In this document: one piece after another, positions 17,117-25,961 of the stretch
How positions within the stretch are numbered: position 1 is the stretch's first letter
Layout: every line of letters begins with the position of its first letter
Assembly (NCBI GenBank): GCA_040544425.1
Contig: JBEONO010000003.1
Span: forward strand, 62,001-126,000
DNA: 64,000 nucleotides
Direction of reading: 5' to 3'
DNA from: Solimicrobium sp040544425
GTDB taxonomy: Bacteria > Pseudomonadota > Gammaproteobacteria > Burkholderiales > Burkholderiaceae_D
Notes under the pieces: generated by a model
What the model was told of the DNA's origin: nothing
Seen by the model: only the letters and a program-made list of their open reading frames with translations
The model's database searches: none
Made by a program: the position numbers and the translations under genes

Positions 17117-17232
17117 AGAGGGCGATAATTCAGTCACTGCTCTGAGACATCGGACGACTTGTATAAATTCAGGCGACGCCAGTAATTCACAGACAGTACC
17201 AACAGACAAATATCTATAAATATGAGGCGACA

Positions 17233-19584
17233 ATGAAAACACCTGAATTGAAATTAAAGAGTCTTGCCGGCGCAATCACCTTGGCGCTGTGTTCCATGCA
17301 GGCCGCACAGGCACAGCAGACCGCTGCCGCGACCGATACCAACAAACTGGATCTCGATCAGGTCGTTGTGACCGGTACACCGGTCGGAATTTCAAAGATG
17401 AAATCAAGCAGTTCGCTGTCTACTCTGGATGAAGAACAGATCCAGCTGTCGGCACCAAGCAGTGCCGCCGATCTGTTCCGCAGCATTCCCGGCATCCACT
17501 CGGAAGCGTCCGGCGGCGAAGGTAACGCGAACATCACGGCACGCGGCATTCCGATTTCTGCCGGTGGTTCACGCTATATCGGTTTCCAGGAAGACGGCGT
17601 GCCGGTGCTGTTAAACGGTGACTACGCGTTTGTCACGCCCGACATGTTTATGCGGGTCGATAACAGCCTGGATCATCTGGAAGCGGTGCGCGGCGGCACT
17701 GCCGGCGTGCTGGGTTCAAATTCACCGGCCGGTATCATCAATTTCATCAGCAAGACCGGACTCGAGCAGGGTGGCAGCATCGGTATCAGCAAGGGTGTCG
17801 GCTTCAATCAGAACCGGGTTGATTTTGATTATGGCGGACGAATTTCTGACACCACACGCTATTTTATTGGCGGCTTTTATCGCGAAGGACAGGGCGTACG
17901 CGACAGCAATACCACAATGGAAATGGGTGGCCAGATCAAGGGAAATATTACCCATGAACTCGGTGGCGGCAGCTTTATCCGTCTGACCTTCAAACATCTG
18001 AATGATCAGACACCTTCCGACATGCCGGTTGCGTTTACCCAGAGCGTTGCGAACCCAAGCAAATCCAATCCCGCCACGATCGGCAGCTATCCCGGCATCA
18101 ATCCACTGACCTACAGCTACTATTCACCGTACTGGCCCAGCATCACCATGCGTGGCGCGAATAACCAGCTGAGCACGACTGACATCAACAATGGACTGAC
18201 CGTAATTGAAAACAGTGTCGGTCTGGTTGGCTCATTCAATATGGGCGATGGCTGGAAGCTTGACGACACATTGCATCAGTCATCCAAGAGCGGTGGGTTT
18301 TTGGCTGGCTACCCGACCGGCATTCCTTTTTCCGCCAACGCCGGAACGACTTACGCAGCTGGACCGCACAAAGGCGCAGCCTACGCCGGGCTGGTTACGG
18401 AAGTGTCCGCATTTGACGCCAACTTCGATGATCTGAACAGCACCTTCAATGGTTTGAAATTATCCAAAAGTTTTGACCTGCCGGAATCCGGCAAGCTGAT
18501 GGCTTTATTTGGCTGGGATCTCAATCTGCAACATATTGGCGTAACCCAGACTCTGCCGCACTATCTGATGACCTCGGGCAGCAATCCGGTTCCGCTGGCC
18601 GGCACCAGTAAAACCGGTGTGGCAAGCGACAGCACCGGACTGCTGCCTGATTCCAGCAACTGGAGTGAGCAGACCCGCTCAAGCAAATACCTGATGGATT
18701 CACCTTATGTCAGTCTGGGCTATGAACTGGGTCGATTTAATCTGGACGGCGGAGTGCGCCAGGATCGTGAGAGCGTTTCCGGTTGTCAGTCCGGTACTGC
18801 GCCATCCGGCACGTATTTGCCGGGCCTGTTTCCGACTGCCTGCCAGCAACCGGTGGATTACTCGCTGTCGCACACCTCGTACTCACTCGGTGCTGATTTC
18901 AGAGCGACTTCCGATCTGGCCCTGTTCGCGCATTACAGTGATGGTGCTTCATTCAATGTCATCGAGCGCATGAGCGGACCATATGACGGCAGCGCACCGA
19001 TTCCATTGAATACCGTGAAACAGATTGAAGGCGGCGTGAAATGGCGCAGCGGCAGCTTCAGCACTTTTGTCACGCTGTTCAACGCCAAAACTGCTGAAAA
19101 CAATTATGACGTGACGCTGCATCAGGCAACAGCCAATACCTACAATGCCAACGGCGTCGAAATCGAGAGCGCCTACCATACCGGTGGATTCAGCATCAAC
19201 GGCGGCTTCACCTTCGTCAATGCGTCGATCAAATCCAGCACTGAAACTCAGGCCGATGGCAGCTCGGTGAATGGCGACCAGCCGAAACGGCTGGCGCGCT
19301 ACACCTACCAGATTGCTCCTTCCTACCGGATGGACGACTGGGTGATCGGCGGCAGCCTGGTTGGTACGGCCAAGTCATACGGTGATGATCAGAACACCAT
19401 CATCCTGCCGGCGTTTTATACCGCCAATCTGTTCGCCAACTACCAGATCAGCACGCATACTTCGGCCTGGCTGTCGGCCAATAATCTGTTCAATAAAGTT
19501 GGGTTTACCGAGTATGACGGTGGTCAGGGTGCGCGTTCTGTGAATGCGCGGACCGTCAAGGTTGGATTGAAATACAGTTTCTAA
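17233..19584 (+). CDS. TonB-dependent receptor of the sucrose locus (SuxA-like)
   Basis: 783 residues. A signal peptide ends at AAQAQ-Q (about residue 28). A TonB-box-like LDQVVVTGTP follows, then the plug domain (SSAADLFRSIPGIHSEA, NITARGIPIS, LEAVRGGTAGVLGSNSPAGIINF), then a long outer-membrane beta-barrel ending in aromatic SF. It should carry sucrose or a related glucoside across the outer membrane using TonB energy. Genomic placement between two LacI operators and the LacI gene fits the Xanthomonas sux arrangement. Substrate assignment is by context. Confidence 0.9.
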   Translation: MKTPELKLKSLAGAITLALCSMQAAQAQQTAAATDTNKLDLDQVVVTGTPVGISKMKSSSSLSTLDEEQIQLSAPSSAADLFRSIPGIHSEASGGEGNANITARGIPISAGGSRYIGFQEDGVPVLLNGDYAFVTPDMFMRVDNSLDHLEAVRGGTAGVLGSNSPAGIINFISKTGLEQGGSIGISKGVGFNQNRVDFDYGGRISDTTRYFIGGFYREGQGVRDSNTTMEMGGQIKGNITHELGGGSFIRLTFKHLNDQTPSDMPVAFTQSVANPSKSNPATIGSYPGINPLTYSYYSPYWPSITMRGANNQLSTTDINNGLTVIENSVGLVGSFNMGDGWKLDDTLHQSSKSGGFLAGYPTGIPFSANAGTTYAAGPHKGAAYAGLVTEVSAFDANFDDLNSTFNGLKLSKSFDLPESGKLMALFGWDLNLQHIGVTQTLPHYLMTSGSNPVPLAGTSKTGVASDSTGLLPDSSNWSEQTRSSKYLMDSPYVSLGYELGRFNLDGGVRQDRESVSGCQSGTAPSGTYLPGLFPTACQQPVDYSLSHTSYSLGADFRATSDLALFAHYSDGASFNVIERMSGPYDGSAPIPLNTVKQIEGGVKWRSGSFSTFVTLFNAKTAENNYDVTLHQATANTYNANGVEIESAYHTGGFSINGGFTFVNASIKSSTETQADGSSVNGDQPKRLARYTYQIAPSYRMDDWVIGGSLVGTAKSYGDDQNTIILPAFYTANLFANYQISTHTSAWLSANNLFNKVGFTEYDGGQGARSVNARTVKVGLKYSF

Positions 19585-19623
19585 ATACTGTGTGTCATAA
19601 GTCCAAGAAATTCCTTTTAGCCT

Positions 19624-19657
19624 CCGTCGTTCCCGACTACCCCCTCGGGAATGACGG
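19624..19657. repeat. short palindromic repeat
   Basis: CCGTCGTTCCCGA...TCGGGAATGACGG hairpin, a minimal relative of the CGTCATTCCCGC-type palindromes found elsewhere in the window. Lies 39 bp after the receptor stop. Confidence 0.6.
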
Positions 19658-19715
19658 ATTTAAGAATCGTCCAATAATTTGCGACACAGCAGGATAAAAA
19701 GTTTGTTCTGCTTCG

Positions 19716-19754
19716 AAAAAGCCTGCATCGGTAATGAGACGCAGGCTTTTTTTT
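19716..19754. terminator. bidirectional terminator between receptor and LacI genes
   Basis: Stem AAAAAGCCTGC (19716-19726) pairs with GCAGGCTTTTT (19741-19751) with an A-run before and a T8 run after. It can stop transcription from both converging genes. Confidence 0.85.
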
Positions 19755-19756
19755 GC

Positions 19757-20803
19757 TCAGCCCGAGGAGCGGGTAATTAACTGGGTAGGAAGCAATTGCG
19801 GAGTATAGGCTTTGCCCTCGACAATTTCCAGCAGGGCGTTAACCAGCGTCTGACCGGCAAGCTGCATAGGTTGACGGATGGTGGTGAGCGGTGGATGAAA
19901 ATAACGCGCCTGTTCGATATCGTCATAGCCGACCACGGCGACATCTTGCGGTACCTGCACATGTTGATCACGCAAGGTATTGATCACGGAGGTGGCGAGC
20001 AGGTCGCTGCAGGCAAACAGTCCGTTAAATTTTACTTTGCGACTCTGTAATTCTTTCAAAGCCAGACTTGCGCCATCTTCTGAAAACGAGGCTGCAACAA
20101 ATAACTGAGGATTGAGTTTTATTTTGTACTGCGCCAGCGCCTTGCAGTAACCTTCGTAGCGCTGCCCGATTTCGGGCAACTGGATGTCACCGAAAAACGC
20201 GATCTGTTTGCGTCCCGTTAAAATAAGATGTTCCGTGGCTAAAAATCCGCCGCTGACATTGTCACTGCCAATCGTGATGTACAACTGCTGCGGCAACTGC
20301 GCGCCCCACACCACGATCGGCACCTTGCGCGAGGCCATCTGGTTCAGCTGGTCGTGGTGACGCCACTGGCCGATCAGAATAATGCCAATCGCGCGTCCAG
20401 TGTCGTAGGGCTGGGATGCCGAATAAAGTTCCTCGGAATCGACCCGCGACAGCAGCATGTCGAAACCGCGTTCAGTCAATGCATCCGCGATCGAGCCCAG
20501 CATGCTCAGAAAAAATGGATCGGACAGTGGCTGGCGGGTTTTGCCATCGTAGGGAATCACGACGGCGACCGTACGGTTCTGTTTCAGGCGCAGATTCTGC
20601 GCGCTGATATTGACGGTATAGCTGAGCGAGCGAGCCAACTCTTCAATGCGATAGCGCGTTTCCTCATTGACCAGCTTGCTGCCGCTTAAGGCGCGCGACA
20701 CGGTAGAGGTGGAGACGCCGGCAAGTCTGGCTACATCAGCCATCTGCATGCGTCGCTGTTCCAATGAGGTTGGCGACGCTTGCGAATTATTTTTTTTCGG
20801 CAT
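19757..20803 (-). CDS. LacI-family repressor of the sucrose locus (SuxR-like)
   Basis: 348 residues. The N-terminal helix-turn-helix MADVARLAGVSTSTVSRALSGSKLVNEETR (residues 21-50) is canonical LacI/GalR, followed by a hinge and a periplasmic-binding-protein-like sugar domain (VVVIPYDGKTRQPLSDPFF, GTILIGQW-like stretch, VVGYDDIEQARYFHPPLTTI). A 20-residue basic extension precedes the HTH. It is convergent with the receptor and should bind the two palindromes at 16861 and 17101; sucrose or a derivative is the likely inducer. Confidence 0.9.
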   Translation of the reverse strand: MPKKNNSQASPTSLEQRRMQMADVARLAGVSTSTVSRALSGSKLVNEETRYRIEELARSLSYTVNISAQNLRLKQNRTVAVVIPYDGKTRQPLSDPFFLSMLGSIADALTERGFDMLLSRVDSEELYSASQPYDTGRAIGIILIGQWRHHDQLNQMASRKVPIVVWGAQLPQQLYITIGSDNVSGGFLATEHLILTGRKQIAFFGDIQLPEIGQRYEGYCKALAQYKIKLNPQLFVAASFSEDGASLALKELQSRKVKFNGLFACSDLLATSVINTLRDQHVQVPQDVAVVGYDDIEQARYFHPPLTTIRQPMQLAGQTLVNALLEIVEGKAYTPQLLPTQLITRSSG

Positions 20804-20921
20804 GGTCAGCTTGGTGGCACTGCAGGTTAAACGGAGCGGGAATTATAAGCTGAAAGTTGTGTACAGACCCGAGGTAAATGCTGGATGCCGGGATTTGTTC
20901 CCGGCCCGCGCTGCCTGTCGC

Positions 20922-21554
20922 TCAATGGATTGATGGCGCATTTTCACGTCGAGGCATGAGCACCAATTCGACCGCTTCCTCGGCATCTCTGAGGAGCGTT
21001 TTGCGCGGCACGCCCAGCAGCGCACGCATGGTCAGGCCACGTCCCAGATCCATGACCTGGCCGGCCCGCACTTCTACCGGAAAGTCAGAGGGGATTTCTC
21101 CGGTACTGATCGCGTCCCGGAAGCGCAGTTCTATCTGCGCTGCCGCGCCACCGATTGTGTTCTGCAGGATCTCCTGGACTTTTTCATCATTCACCAGCGG
21201 CGCGACGCATACCAGCAGGCAGCCCCGGGCAGATCCTTCTTCGGTGGCACTTTCGACGGCGAATCTCAGGAAACCGGCGAGGGCCTCGCGCAGATTCGAA
21301 GGTGACAGGAGTGCCTTGGCGGCGAGCGCGCCCTTCTTCTCCGCATACGCCTTCAGGACACGCAGGAACAGGGCCTGTTTATTCCCGAAAATGGCATACA
21401 GGCTTGGCCGCCCGACACCCATCCCGGCGACCAGATCGTCGATCGTCACCCCATCGTAACCTTTTGACCAGAACACCTGAGTCGCCTTTTCCAGCGCTTC
21501 GCTCTCGTCAAAATTACGTGGTCGCCCGTTAGGTTTGCTATGCTTTTGTAACAT
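20922..21554 (-). CDS. TetR-family transcriptional repressor
   Basis: 210 residues. HTH at about residues 12-58 (RNFDESEALEKATQVFWSKGYDGVTIDDLVAGMGVGRPSLYAIFGNKQALF). The C-terminal domain resembles the TetR_C group common in proteobacterial SDR-linked repressors (EEGSARGCLLVCVAPL). Divergent from the frameshifted SDR, 170 bp away. A motif ACTAAACAGTT occurs upstream of both following SDR genes, so it may repress both. Confidence 0.9.
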   Translation of the reverse strand: MLQKHSKPNGRPRNFDESEALEKATQVFWSKGYDGVTIDDLVAGMGVGRPSLYAIFGNKQALFLRVLKAYAEKKGALAAKALLSPSNLREALAGFLRFAVESATEEGSARGCLLVCVAPLVNDEKVQEILQNTIGGAAAQIELRFRDAISTGEIPSDFPVEVRAGQVMDLGRGLTMRALLGVPRKTLLRDAEEAVELVLMPRRENAPSIH

Positions 21555-21600
21555 ATGGTTCTAAACTCCTTGACTGTATCCGTTGCACCGCTATATTATA

Positions 21601-21611
21601 ACTAAACAGTT
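21601..21611. promoter_or_regulatory. candidate TetR operator half-matched copy
   Basis: ACTAAACAGTT in the TetR/SDR divergent region. The same 11 bases recur at 22813-22823 before the next SDR, inside a fuller palindrome. Here the left arm is degenerate. Confidence 0.4.
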
Positions 21612-21724
21612 GTAAACCTGCAAGGCGACCCTGATTTCGGCCACTGTGGTTGAGGGATGAATAGCAGTCAGGATACAGCAGTACTGGTAACGGACCAACT
21701 CAACAAGCGGAACAAGGATAAAAA

Positions 21725-22650
21725 ATGAACGAAAGTATATTGATAACCGGCGCAAATATTGGGCTTGGAAAAGAGACTGCCCGCCAGTTTGCATTGAAAA
21801 AAGAAACAAAAAAATCATCCTGTTTTGCAGAAATCAGGCGAAAGCAGAGGCTGCAAAAAAGGACCTTGAGCATCAGACGGGGAAGAAGATTTTTGAAATT
21901 ATTATCGGCGACGTGACGGATGCAGCTTCGGTAAGAAGCGCAGTAGAGCAAATCAAGGAACCGGTTGATACGGTAATTTTAAATGCAGGTGGCGTAGTCG
22001 GAAAAACCGCTGCGAAATTTACGCCTTCCGGCATGAATGAATTGGCTGCCACGAATATTTTGGGCCATGTGATTTTAGTCGAGGAATTAATTAAGCGGGA
22101 CAGGTTATCCCAAACAGTTCTGGTGGTCAGTGCGGAAGCAGTTCCGGGAGTGAAGATGCTCGGAATAAAACCGGTTGCGATGCGGACTTCTTCTGCAGAA
22201 GAGTTTGCTGCTGTTCTGGACGGATCCTATTTTGGTAACAAGTTCGATGCATTGCAGGCCTACGCCTATGTCAAATATGCAGCAAGCATGTGGGCCTTAT
22301 CCATGGCAAGAAAATATCCCAAACTCAAGTTTGTTGTTGTCAGTCCAGGCAATACCAAAGGCACTCAGGCGCCGACCAATCTTCCGCCGCCAATGCAGTT
22401 TATGCTCAAGTATCTGATGATGCCGGTGGTATTCCCGCTGATGGGTGGCATGGTGCATGGGCTGGAAGTGGGTGCAAAACGCTTTGTCGATGCGGTGTCG
22501 GATGAGCAGTATCAAAGCGGCGTTTTTTATGCCAGTAAACAGGGCAAGTTGTCAGGCGATATGGTGGATCAGAGCAGTTTTTTTACTGACCTGAACAACA
22601 CGGTATCTCAGGATAACGCCAACGAGGCAATCCACCATTTCATCAATTAA
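21725..22650 (+). pseudogene. short-chain dehydrogenase, frameshifted in an A-tract
   Basis: Start ATG at 21725 with AAGGAT. The first frame reads NESILITGANIGLGKETARQFALKK and then runs out of family sequence, stopping at 21916. The expected continuation (KIILFCRNQAKAEAAKKDLEH, then IIIGDVTDAASV, ILNAGG) is in another frame that leads into an open frame ending at 22650. The switch falls at an A7 run (21808-21814). Together the halves make one SDR of about 305 residues. The catalytic Tyr-Lys is in YAYVKYA. Either an inactivating indel, a sequencing error or slippage-based expression. Confidence 0.75.
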
Positions 22651-22803
22651 GCCTGATCAGCATAGCTGAGCCTGCAGGGGAATCTGATGGGCCGACTCTT
22701 CAGTTTTGCTGGCGACCTGATCGTCCACGCGGTTTAAAAATGTTTTGAAATATTTAGTTGGAAATTCATTGACATCGTCCAGCACATCGTTTAGCCTTAC
22801 AAT

Positions 22804-22823
22804 CTGTTTAATACTAAACAGTT
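22804..22823. promoter_or_regulatory. palindromic TetR operator candidate
   Basis: CTGTTTAATACTAAACAG: 7-bp arms CTGTTTA and TAAACAG around four bases, 47 bp before the SDR start. Shares ACTAAACAGTT with 21601-21611 upstream of the other SDR. Confidence 0.5.
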
Positions 22824-22869
22824 CAAAACTTAACCAGTCAAGCGACTCGATGTCGCACGGAGAATACAA

Positions 22870-23616
22870 ATGAAACAATACGAAACGAAGCGGGTAGTGA
22901 TTATTGGCGGTACCAGCGGCATGGGGCTCGCGACAGCGAAGATGCTCATCGAAGGCGGGGCGCGCGTTCTGGTGACGGGTCGTTCGCAGGCCGGTCTGGA
23001 TTCGGCGCAGCAAGCGATTGGCAAGGACGCCATCGTGATGTCGAGCGACGCACGTTCATTGACGGATATCGATGCCCTCGCCGCCAGGGTAAAAGCCGAG
23101 TTTGGCACTTTCGATCTGCTGTTCGTTAATGCCGGGCTCGGCCTGTTCGGCGCGCTTGAAAGCACCACCGAGGCCTATTACGACGAGATGTTCAATCTGA
23201 ATACCAAGGGGCCGTTCTTCGCCGTGCTGAAGCTCGCGCCGTTAATCAACCGGGGCGGCTCGGTCGTCCTGACCACCTCGATCGCCAACGTCAAGGGCAT
23301 GCCCGCACTCGGCCCCTATGCCGCGGCCAAGGCTGCGCTGCGCTCCTTCGCCCGGGTATTTGCCGCTGAGCTGGCGCCCCGGGATATTCGTGTCAATGCG
23401 CTGTCACCCGGCCCGATCGAAACGCCGATCATCGGCAAATCGTTTCCCAATAAAGAGGTCGCCGATCAAGCCACTGCGCAGATGCGCGAAATGAATCCGA
23501 TGAAGCGGTTCGGAACGCCGGAAGAAATCGCCAAGGCGGTGATCTTCCTCGGGTTCGATGCGACCTACACCACCGGTGCGGAGTTTCCGGTCGATGGAGG
23601 CTTGTCGCAACTCTGA
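22870..23616 (+). CDS. short-chain dehydrogenase/reductase
   Basis: 248 residues. Cofactor loop GGTSGMG near residue 13, NAG in FVNAGLG, catalytic Ser in TTSIANVKG, and YAAAKAA as the Tyr-Lys pair. The C-terminus NPMKRFGTPEEIAKAVIFLGF...GAEFPVDGG is typical of SDR 'classical' oxidoreductases. It is preceded by a palindrome like that in the TetR/SDR divergent region. Substrate cannot be told. A remnant of another SDR C-terminus directly follows. Confidence 0.9.
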   Translation: MKQYETKRVVIIGGTSGMGLATAKMLIEGGARVLVTGRSQAGLDSAQQAIGKDAIVMSSDARSLTDIDALAARVKAEFGTFDLLFVNAGLGLFGALESTTEAYYDEMFNLNTKGPFFAVLKLAPLINRGGSVVLTTSIANVKGMPALGPYAAAKAALRSFARVFAAELAPRDIRVNALSPGPIETPIIGKSFPNKEVADQATAQMREMNPMKRFGTPEEIAKAVIFLGFDATYTTGAEFPVDGGLSQL

Positions 23617-23752
23617 TGGCGATCTGATTGGAACTGCCAAACAACCCCGGCCCGAAGAGATCGCTTCCGCAGCGCTGTTCCTCGCGTCCGACCAAAGCAG
23701 CTATGTTGCCGGTATCGACCTGCCGGTCGATGCCGGCCTGACGGCTGTCTAA
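23615..23752 (+). pseudogene. C-terminal remnant of a second SDR gene
   Basis: In another frame overlapping the preceding stop, the sequence reads DGDLIGTAKQPRPEEIASAA, LFLASDQSSYVAG and IDLPVDAGLTAV then TAA. This is exactly the final 45 residues of a classical SDR, without the rest. It looks like the scar of a deletion between two neighbouring SDR genes. Confidence 0.65.
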
Positions 23753-23778
23753 TACGACGGTGTCATAAATTAACCCGG

Positions 23779-23950
23779 GTCATTCCCGCGCAGGCGGGAA
23801 TCCAGTGCGCCTGAGCGCTCTCGATAGTTGAATGTCGAAGATGACCAAACCCGATGCAAGTTGAATGCACTGCCTTCATCCGCGCTCGTCACTATCTCGC
23901 TGCCGAAAGCGCTTGCGCGCACTGGATTCCCGCCTGCGCGGGAATGACGG
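23779..23950. repeat. palindromic repeat element (CGTCATTCCCGC type)
   Basis: Arms GTCATTCCCGCGCAGGCGGG near 23779 and CCCGCCTGCGCGGGAATGAC ending about 23949 face each other. Inner arms CCAGTGCGC and GCGCACTGG also pair. Same family as the elements at 10367, 11473, 41475, 60306 and 63718. Confidence 0.8.
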
Positions 23951-24018
23951 GGACGCCGAGTCGGGGACGCCGAGTCGGGGACGCCGAGTCGGGGACGCCA
24001 AGTCGGGGACGCCTGGCT
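23949..24018. repeat. 14-bp minisatellite, four full units plus a partial
   Basis: GGGGACGCCGAGTC is repeated at 23949, 23963 and 23977, a one-base variant at 23991, and a degenerate fifth begins at 24005. It starts exactly at the outer edge of the preceding palindrome. Confidence 0.9.
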
Positions 24019-24238
24019 TGGTCGCCTGGGTAGCAGACCCAGCCTTGCAACTGAACCCCATATCCAAACCTCCATCACTTTAACTCCCAACGATACAGTG
24101 CTTATCGCGTTACCCGGATTTTCCCGATCGAATTAGTGGATACACTGCCGCTCAACCAAACGCTTACACATCACCGGCAAACTGTGATCGTTGCGCCTGG
24201 CCACGGTCACATTCATTCGATAACCAAGGAAAAGCATA

Positions 24239-24937
24239 ATGACTCTTCAAGATACCCTCACCAGAATCGCGCAATCTGGTTTACCGCTGCAAGGCAAACT
24301 CGATGCGATGAAATACGATTTCGATAACAAGCTGGCTCCGCGGGCCGCAGTCGATGCTCTGCATCGCTCGGTCGAAGAACTGATCGCGTCAGGCGCAGAA
24401 GGACGTGCCCTGAAGGTCGGGGATGTCGCGCCCGAATTCACGCTGCCGGACGCTGACGGCAAGCTCGTCTCGTCCAGCGTACTGCTGGCCGCTGGGCCGC
24501 TGGTGGTTTCGTTCTATCGTGGTATCTGGTGTCCGTTCTGTAACCTCGAACTGACTGCGCTTGAAGAAGTGCGGTCGGACATTGAGTCACGCGGCGCGAG
24601 TCTGGTGGCGATCTCGGAACAGACTGCGCCCAACAGCCGCAGGTCGCAGCGGCAAAACGGGCTGGGGTTCCCGATTCTCGGTGACCACGCCGGAGAAGTC
24701 GCCGCTCTGTTCGGCGTGCGCTGGACCTTGCCGGACTATCTGCGCGAAACCCACAAGGCGCTCGGCGCCGATCTGACCCAGTTCAACGGCGAAGACAGCT
24801 GGACTCTGCCGATGCCCGCGCGCTTCGTCATCACGCAAGATCGCAAGATCGTCTATGCAGAAGTCAATGCCGACTACACACGTCGGCCAGAGCCTTCAGC
24901 CATCTTCCCGGTGTTGGAGCAATTGAAGGCCAGATAA
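24239..24937 (+). CDS. peroxiredoxin-like protein (AhpC/TSA family)
   Basis: 232 residues from ATG at 24239 with AAGGA upstream. Thioredoxin-fold segment VGDVAPEFTLPDADGK from about residue 60, then FYRGIWCPFCNLEL with Cys98 and Cys101 as the peroxidatic/CxxC site. About 55 residues of helical extension precede the fold, as in the 'peroxiredoxin-like family' proteins. It likely reduces peroxides or handles thiol oxidation in the cytoplasm. No signal peptide. It stands alone, convergent with a LysR gene. Confidence 0.88.
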   Translation: MTLQDTLTRIAQSGLPLQGKLDAMKYDFDNKLAPRAAVDALHRSVEELIASGAEGRALKVGDVAPEFTLPDADGKLVSSSVLLAAGPLVVSFYRGIWCPFCNLELTALEEVRSDIESRGASLVAISEQTAPNSRRSQRQNGLGFPILGDHAGEVAALFGVRWTLPDYLRETHKALGADLTQFNGEDSWTLPMPARFVITQDRKIVYAEVNADYTRRPEPSAIFPVLEQLKAR

Positions 24938-24952
24938 GGGTGGAATGAATGT

Positions 24953-25831
24953 TCAGTCCTTCTTGAGCGCCTGTTCCAGGGCGTCAAGAAAGACTTTCAC
25001 CCGGGCTGGAACGTAGCGGCGGGTTGGGGTGACAGCCCATACCGACAGGTCATCCATCAGCGCGTCTTCGAGCTCGATTCGAACCAGCGCGCCGCTGGCC
25101 AGTTCGCCCACAACGTCCCAATAGCCAAGCATCGCCAGTCCCAGTCCCTGAACCGCAGCCGTCCTGACCGCTTCAACCGAGTTGGCGGTTACGCGTCCGC
25201 CAAGCTGGCGTTTCTGAAGATGCCCGTCGATCATTAAAGGCCATTTTAGAACGGGCCGCAGCAGCACGCACTGATGGTGCTCAAGTTCAGCAAGCGTGGC
25301 AGGACTGCCATGAAAATCCAGGTAACGCGGCGCGGCGCAGATCACCCACGGGTTCGGTGCGATCTTCCTGGCCACAAGTTCTGAATCGCCAAGAGTGGCC
25401 ACGCGAATGGCAAGATCGAGACCCAGTCCGACAATGTCAACGATCTGGTCCGACAGATGCAGATCAACGCTCATCAGCGGGTGCTGCTGCAGCAGTGCCG
25501 GCAGCAGCGGTATGACGATCGACTGACCAAATACGGTTGGTGCGGTCAATCGCAGCGTTCCGGAAACCCGCGCAGACTGCGGGCGCAGTTCGTTCAGCGC
25601 GTTGTCATCGGCATCGCTGATGGTATGTGCGTAGGGCAGCAGGGCTTCCCCCTCGGCTGTCAGTGACATCGAGCGGGTCGTGCGGTGGAACAGCCGCACG
25701 CCCAGTTCTTCTTCCAGCGCGGCGATGCGCCGGGACACCTGCATCACCGCCAGATTCAGGTGCCGACCAGCGGCCGACAAGCCTCCCGTTGCAGCTACTG
25801 CCAGAAAAATACGTAAGTCCGTGGTTTGCAT
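24953..25831 (-). CDS. LysR-family regulator
   Basis: 292 residues. N-terminal winged HTH (LRIFLAVAATGGLSAAGRHLNLAVMQVSRRIAALEEELGVRLFHRTTRS, residues 6-54) and a substrate-binding domain of the CrgA/DmlR type (VSGTLRLTAPTVFGQSIVIPLLP, LDLAIRVATLGDSELVARKI). Divergent from an Old Yellow Enzyme gene 130 bp away, its probable target. Its 3' end faces the peroxiredoxin-like gene with 15 bp between. Confidence 0.9.
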   Translation of the reverse strand: MQTTDLRIFLAVAATGGLSAAGRHLNLAVMQVSRRIAALEEELGVRLFHRTTRSMSLTAEGEALLPYAHTISDADDNALNELRPQSARVSGTLRLTAPTVFGQSIVIPLLPALLQQHPLMSVDLHLSDQIVDIVGLGLDLAIRVATLGDSELVARKIAPNPWVICAAPRYLDFHGSPATLAELEHHQCVLLRPVLKWPLMIDGHLQKRQLGGRVTANSVEAVRTAAVQGLGLAMLGYWDVVGELASGALVRIELEDALMDDLSVWAVTPTRRYVPARVKVFLDALEQALKKD

Positions 25832-25961
25832 TCTTATCCTTGAACGTTATAGCGCCTTCTCATTTTGGAGGCTTGGTCCGCCTGCTGCGACTGCCTATCA
25901 TGGCAACTTGAATTCACCACCATGCGCCAGCAACGGCGCTTATTGAACAGAGAGCCAAGGC

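Noticed and set aside
22657..23013. 118-codon minus-strand frame between the two SDR genes
   Set aside because: Covers the operator palindrome and the start of the SDR gene; antisense to a well-supported gene.
23949..24018. CRISPR-like array
   Set aside because: Units are head to tail with no spacers and only 14 bp long.
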